Below, in pieces: positions 60,741 to 64,000 of a stretch of 64,000 nt of DNA (the stretch's first letter is position 1; the number at the start of each line of letters is the position of its first letter). Origin of the DNA: Cryptomeria japonica (taxonomy: Eukaryota > Streptophyta > Pinopsida > Cupressales > Cupressaceae); the NCBI RefSeq assembly GCF_030272615.1, contig NC_081415.1:371671809-371735808 (forward strand), in the 5' to 3' direction. The notes under the pieces were generated by a model. It saw only the letters and a program-made list of their open reading frames with translations, had not been told where the DNA came from and did no database searches. The translations under genes and the position numbers were made by a program.

Positions 60741-61800
60741 TTAAATTATGAACAACCTACAACAAACTCCATCATTGAAACAAGTACCTCTGATATTTAC
60801 TTCTTTCCATTCTTCTACCACCTAGTCAAAACAAGCATTCTTCTCTGACAACTTATCTCTGCACTCAACCTCTTGAATTTGGAATCAATTTGGAGGATAA
60901 TGTCTCACATTATCCTCCAATCTTGTGGGATTCAACCCACCATAGTCTGCCCACCTCCACCAAAATGCACCTACACTAAACTTTGCAACACCATAAAAGC
61001 CCTTCTTTGCATACTATACATCACTAGCAAAATCCTCTTGAAATAATTCACCCATAACATGAATAGAATCATCATTCTCAAATTTAATAAAATATGACTC
61101 ACTATTATCTTATGTTGCAACCTCTTCATACTTCCTTCCTTCATTTGAATAATATTTAGAAAAAAATGAATTTTATCTTAGTTATTCACTATTGCAACTT
61201 CAACTTTTTCTTCAACATGACATGTCACTATTTTTATGCCTTGAGAAATATTGCTGCTACAAACTGATCCTACACATTCAAAACATCATTAGAACAATAA
61301 TCTTGAGATTCATCACCCACACTCTCTAACAAATAATCAAGCTCTCCATCCATGGAATCTTCATCTTCACTATTGAAAAACTCCTCTTTAACCTTCACAT
61401 ATTGTTCCTCAGTTTCAACCTCCTCAAAATGATTTATTTCTATAACAAATTTATTCGTTTCTACATTCTTATCCTCATCAAAGAAAACATTAAAATATGA
61501 TTTTACCTCATTACCTTCTGCTACAACTTTTACTCCACTTGCAATAAGTTTATCCTATTCTTCCTCAATTTGAACTAGTAAATCATCCTTCTCAACTTCA
61601 TATGTGTCCTCTAAAGAAATCTCTTGTGTTTTTGCAATTTTCATAATTCAATCCTCCATGTCTTTCAATAGATATTCCTAATCTTCAAGTTCACCAATCT
61701 CTTCATATTCATCCTCTTCCTCTTCGTCAATGTCACATGCATGAAATTCTGATGCTTCTTCTTTCTTCACTACAATCAAATATCGTTAAAAAAAATAAAA
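60741..61800 (-). pseudogene. Decayed acidic reading frame of unknown family
   Basis: The minus strand keeps a protein-like reading for about 340 codons with several interruptions: FHACDIDEEEEDEYEEIGEL, DTYEVEKDDLLVQIEEE, FEEVETEEQYVKVKEEFFNS, MDGELDYLLESVGDESQDY, then GELFQEDFASDV, FWWRWADYGGLNP and CRDKLSEKNACFD. Strong Glu/Asp bias (partly helical or coiled coil) continuing into a non-repetitive part argues for a former gene and against simple sequence. It may belong to a transposable element; no named domain was recognised. Confidence 0.4.
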
Positions 61801-62227
61801 ATTATCTTCAACTCTTCTCTTCTCTTCTCTAATTTTCCTCTTTCAACATCTATTTCCATTTCTTTCAACTATCACTTCATTTTGAATATTTCAACACTCA
61901 TATATGCTTGTTCTCTTTCTTTGATTTTCTAAAGCCTCTCTTTGGTTTTCTTCAGTCCATGAATCCTCATATTTCATCCAATGACAAAAGTATTTTTCAC
62001 CTTTTTCTTTTCCATACTCAAGGCCTCACAAAGCCTCAACAACACAAATTTTTAAAATCCTCATGTTCTACACATGTAAACTGCCTCACATTCAGCGATT
62101 TATTTACATCTCCTCTTACCACATTCACAAATTCTATTGAAAACTGCCTCCTTCAATGATTTGTTGACAACTATAGGAACCTCAGCTCCTGAAATCCTCT
62201 AAGTAGCTCCTCTTCCAAGTTGCACAT

Positions 62228-62985
62228 TGTAGACATCTAAAATTTTCCTAGCCTGATTAAATATTGTATTTATTTAGTTAGTTTATCCTAAGCCTTCTAT
62301 TAATTAAATAGATTTTTATTTATTTAATTATTTAACTAATTCTCTTCTATCCTTTCTCCATTAAAAAAAAATATTAATATTTATTTAAATTATCCTTTCC
62401 CTAAATTAAATAAATAGTTTGTTTATTTAATTGGCCCCACCTCTTCTATTAATTAAATACATCTTTATTTATTTAATTAATTCATTATCTTTTTCTCTCC
62501 ATGACACTTGTCATTCATATCTCAATTTACTTTTAACCACCTCTCTAATATTTTTCTATTTTTTATACCTACTCTCTAATATGAGCCAACCATTTATCCT
62601 TCCACCTCTTAATCCTAGCCCTCCATTTCTAGGGTGTTCTCTATAAAAGAGGACCCTTCTCTCCTTCTCAATCCCTAATACTCTAATAAGCGATCAATCA
62701 TTCAAGTGTGTACACAACTACAATACATTCTTTATTGAGCTCTTCTGCACAATGAAAAATCTAAGAGCAACCATAATCAATACCAAGCAAGATCAATGGA
62801 GATAGGAAGCAATGGAGATCAAACCCTATGAGCTTGTGAATGGTATAAACTTTAATATTTTGTGTTTTTCATGATTGTAGGTTCTTCATTGTTGTATGGT
62901 GGATTTCATTCTGGAACTAGGGTTTTGTGTGGTTGAATCTTTATGATTTTTACAAACATTTATCATACAACATTGAATGTGAAGT
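62228..62985 (+). mobile_element. 5' LTR of a TGTAGACA-family Ty3/gypsy element
   Basis: Starts TGTAGACATC. It is colinear with the minus-strand LTR at 2,390-3,223, including the paired AT-rich self-complementary blocks (62,257-62,490), the CATGACAC box, TATAAAA at 62,642-62,648 and AGATCAATGGAGATAGGAAG near 62,790. The inner end and PBS are not clear. Confidence 0.7.
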
Positions 62986-63099
62986 ATTAGAGATAACTTT
63001 ATGTAACACAAAGCAGACAAATGGAGAGTCTTTTGTGTCATTTTTACAATGATGGAGAAGTTTAGCTAGTCGATGCCCTTGTCACATTCCACAAAAGCA

Positions 63100-64000
63100 T
63101 GTGGTTGAGATGTTTACCCAAAATGTGAACAAAGACATTGGGTATGACCTTTGTAAAGTATGTTTATGTAAATTCCAAGAAGTTATTGAAAAGGGTCTAT
63201 TAATTGAAAAGATCCTCATTGATCAAGGCAAAATCAAGTTATGTAAAGAAAACAAAGGTGAAGGAAATGGGAAAGACAAACCCTGATTTTGAAATAAGAA
63301 CAAGAATACTGTTAAAGATGGGTTTGTGGATGCAAATGCGATTAATCAAATGCTAATTTTTCTTGGTGCTAGTCCATATAATAATCAAGTTAATACACAA
63401 AGAGCACCAAGACCTCCAAGGAAGTACACACCTTTGGGAGAACCAATTGAAAATGCATTAAAGAAGTTGGTTGCTAATAGCTCATTACAATACCAAATAA
63501 TTGCCCATTTGAACCAAGTGTAAAACCTTCATGGTGGAATGATAATGAGTTTTGCGAATATCACAAGAGCGAGGGCCATAAGACTAGAAATTGTCACAAA
63601 TTGAATAATCTCATTGAAGATCTTATTGATGATGGAACAATAGAAGTGGGTGGTCATATTTCCAATTAAGAGAATGCGATGTTCAAGGAACCATTTCCAA
63701 AACATGATAAGGGAAAGGCCCCTAAAAAAGAATAATGCCAATTACACTAATGCGACCTATGATTACATTGTCAACCACATCATTGAATTGAACAATCATG
63801 CATCTACCATAACCATAAAAGGCAAGGCCATTGAATGAAATGTCACTACTCGAAGGGGTAAAGTTACTTTACAAGGTGCTACATCCAAAATGACTTCATC
63901 CTCCAATGGCCAAAATGACTTCATCCTCCAATGGCCAAAATGACTTCATCCTCCAATGACCAAAATGACCTTGTAGATCAATTGGGAAAAACATCCGCTC
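63100..64000 (+). mobile_element. gag (partial) of the TGTAGACA-family element, continuing past the window
   Basis: Segments in order: LCKVCLCKFQEVIEKGLLIE, EPIENALKKLVANSSLQYQI, a CCHH-like knuckle FCEYHKSEGHKTRNC (63,549-63,595) followed by LNNLIEDLIDDGTIEVGGH, and a possible protease approach (ATYDYIVNHI, TITIKGKAIE, NVTTRRGKVTLQG). The knuckle form is the same as in the gag-protease element at 6,201-14,139, so both are probably Tat-like. Shorter than a full gag and broken at several places. Confidence 0.65.
63885..63972. repeat. Tandem repeat, 25-26 bp unit, about 3.5 copies
   Basis: ATGACTTCATCCTCCAATGG recurs at about 25-bp spacing, in the gag-protease junction of the last element. Confidence 0.9.

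Overview
The window looks like intergenic plant nuclear DNA from a large, repeat-rich genome, plausibly a conifer. This is inferred from nested LTR retrotransposons, plant-only domains (plant mobile domain, DUF4283 LINE ORF1), a plant R2R3-MYB exon layout, AT-rich spacers and very low gene density. Two runs of exactly 500 N (6,201-6,700 and 26,162-26,661) are assembly gaps. Only one locus is confidently a host gene, the MYB at 23,358-25,383 (minus), and it looks disabled.

1-6,200: two divergent copies of a plant-mobile-domain (PMD) protein, one minus (1-925) and one plus (4,429-6,200). Between them lie a TGTAGACA-type LTR (about 2,390-3,223, minus) with its polypurine tract, and several unrelated arrays of about 20 bp. 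The plus copy is antisense to the adjacent LTR, the layout known for antisense extra ORFs of Tat-lineage Ty3/gypsy elements.

6,201-14,139: a minus-strand Ty3/gypsy-type element with two LTRs, PBS, PPT, gag and protease but no reverse transcriptase or integrase (non-autonomous). 14,140-19,310: a decayed plus-strand L1-type LINE, interrupted by a 1.9 kb retroposon-like insert with 19-bp flanking duplications and by a roughly 0.4 kb dispersed repeat. 19,310-23,357: AT-rich DNA holding partial duplicates of the MYB flanks. 23,358-25,560: the subgroup-4-like MYB locus.

26,662-42,876: an Athila-like Ty3/gypsy element (minus) split by a nearly whole Ty1/copia element (30,654-38,087, 5-bp duplication AAGCC, about 1.5 kb LTRs). 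42,877-46,502: an unrecognised intronless reading frame of about 1,200 codons (minus), preceded by a diverged array of about 135 bp at 46,830-48,210. This is the best candidate for something undescribed. 48,210-54,450: spacer with little recognisable content. 54,455-56,125: an 821-bp near-perfect palindrome, a third copy of its arm, and very long CA, TG and AG tracts. 57,128-59,858: a LINE with ORF1, part of the endonuclease and a poly-A tail but no reverse transcriptase. 60,740-61,800: a decayed acidic reading frame. 62,228-64,000: the LTR and gag of another TGTAGACA-family element that runs off the window.

The elements do not form a pathway. What can be read is insertion order: copia entered the Athila-like element, the retroposon entered the LINE, and the gag-protease element probably lies within or against LINE and PMD-bearing DNA.
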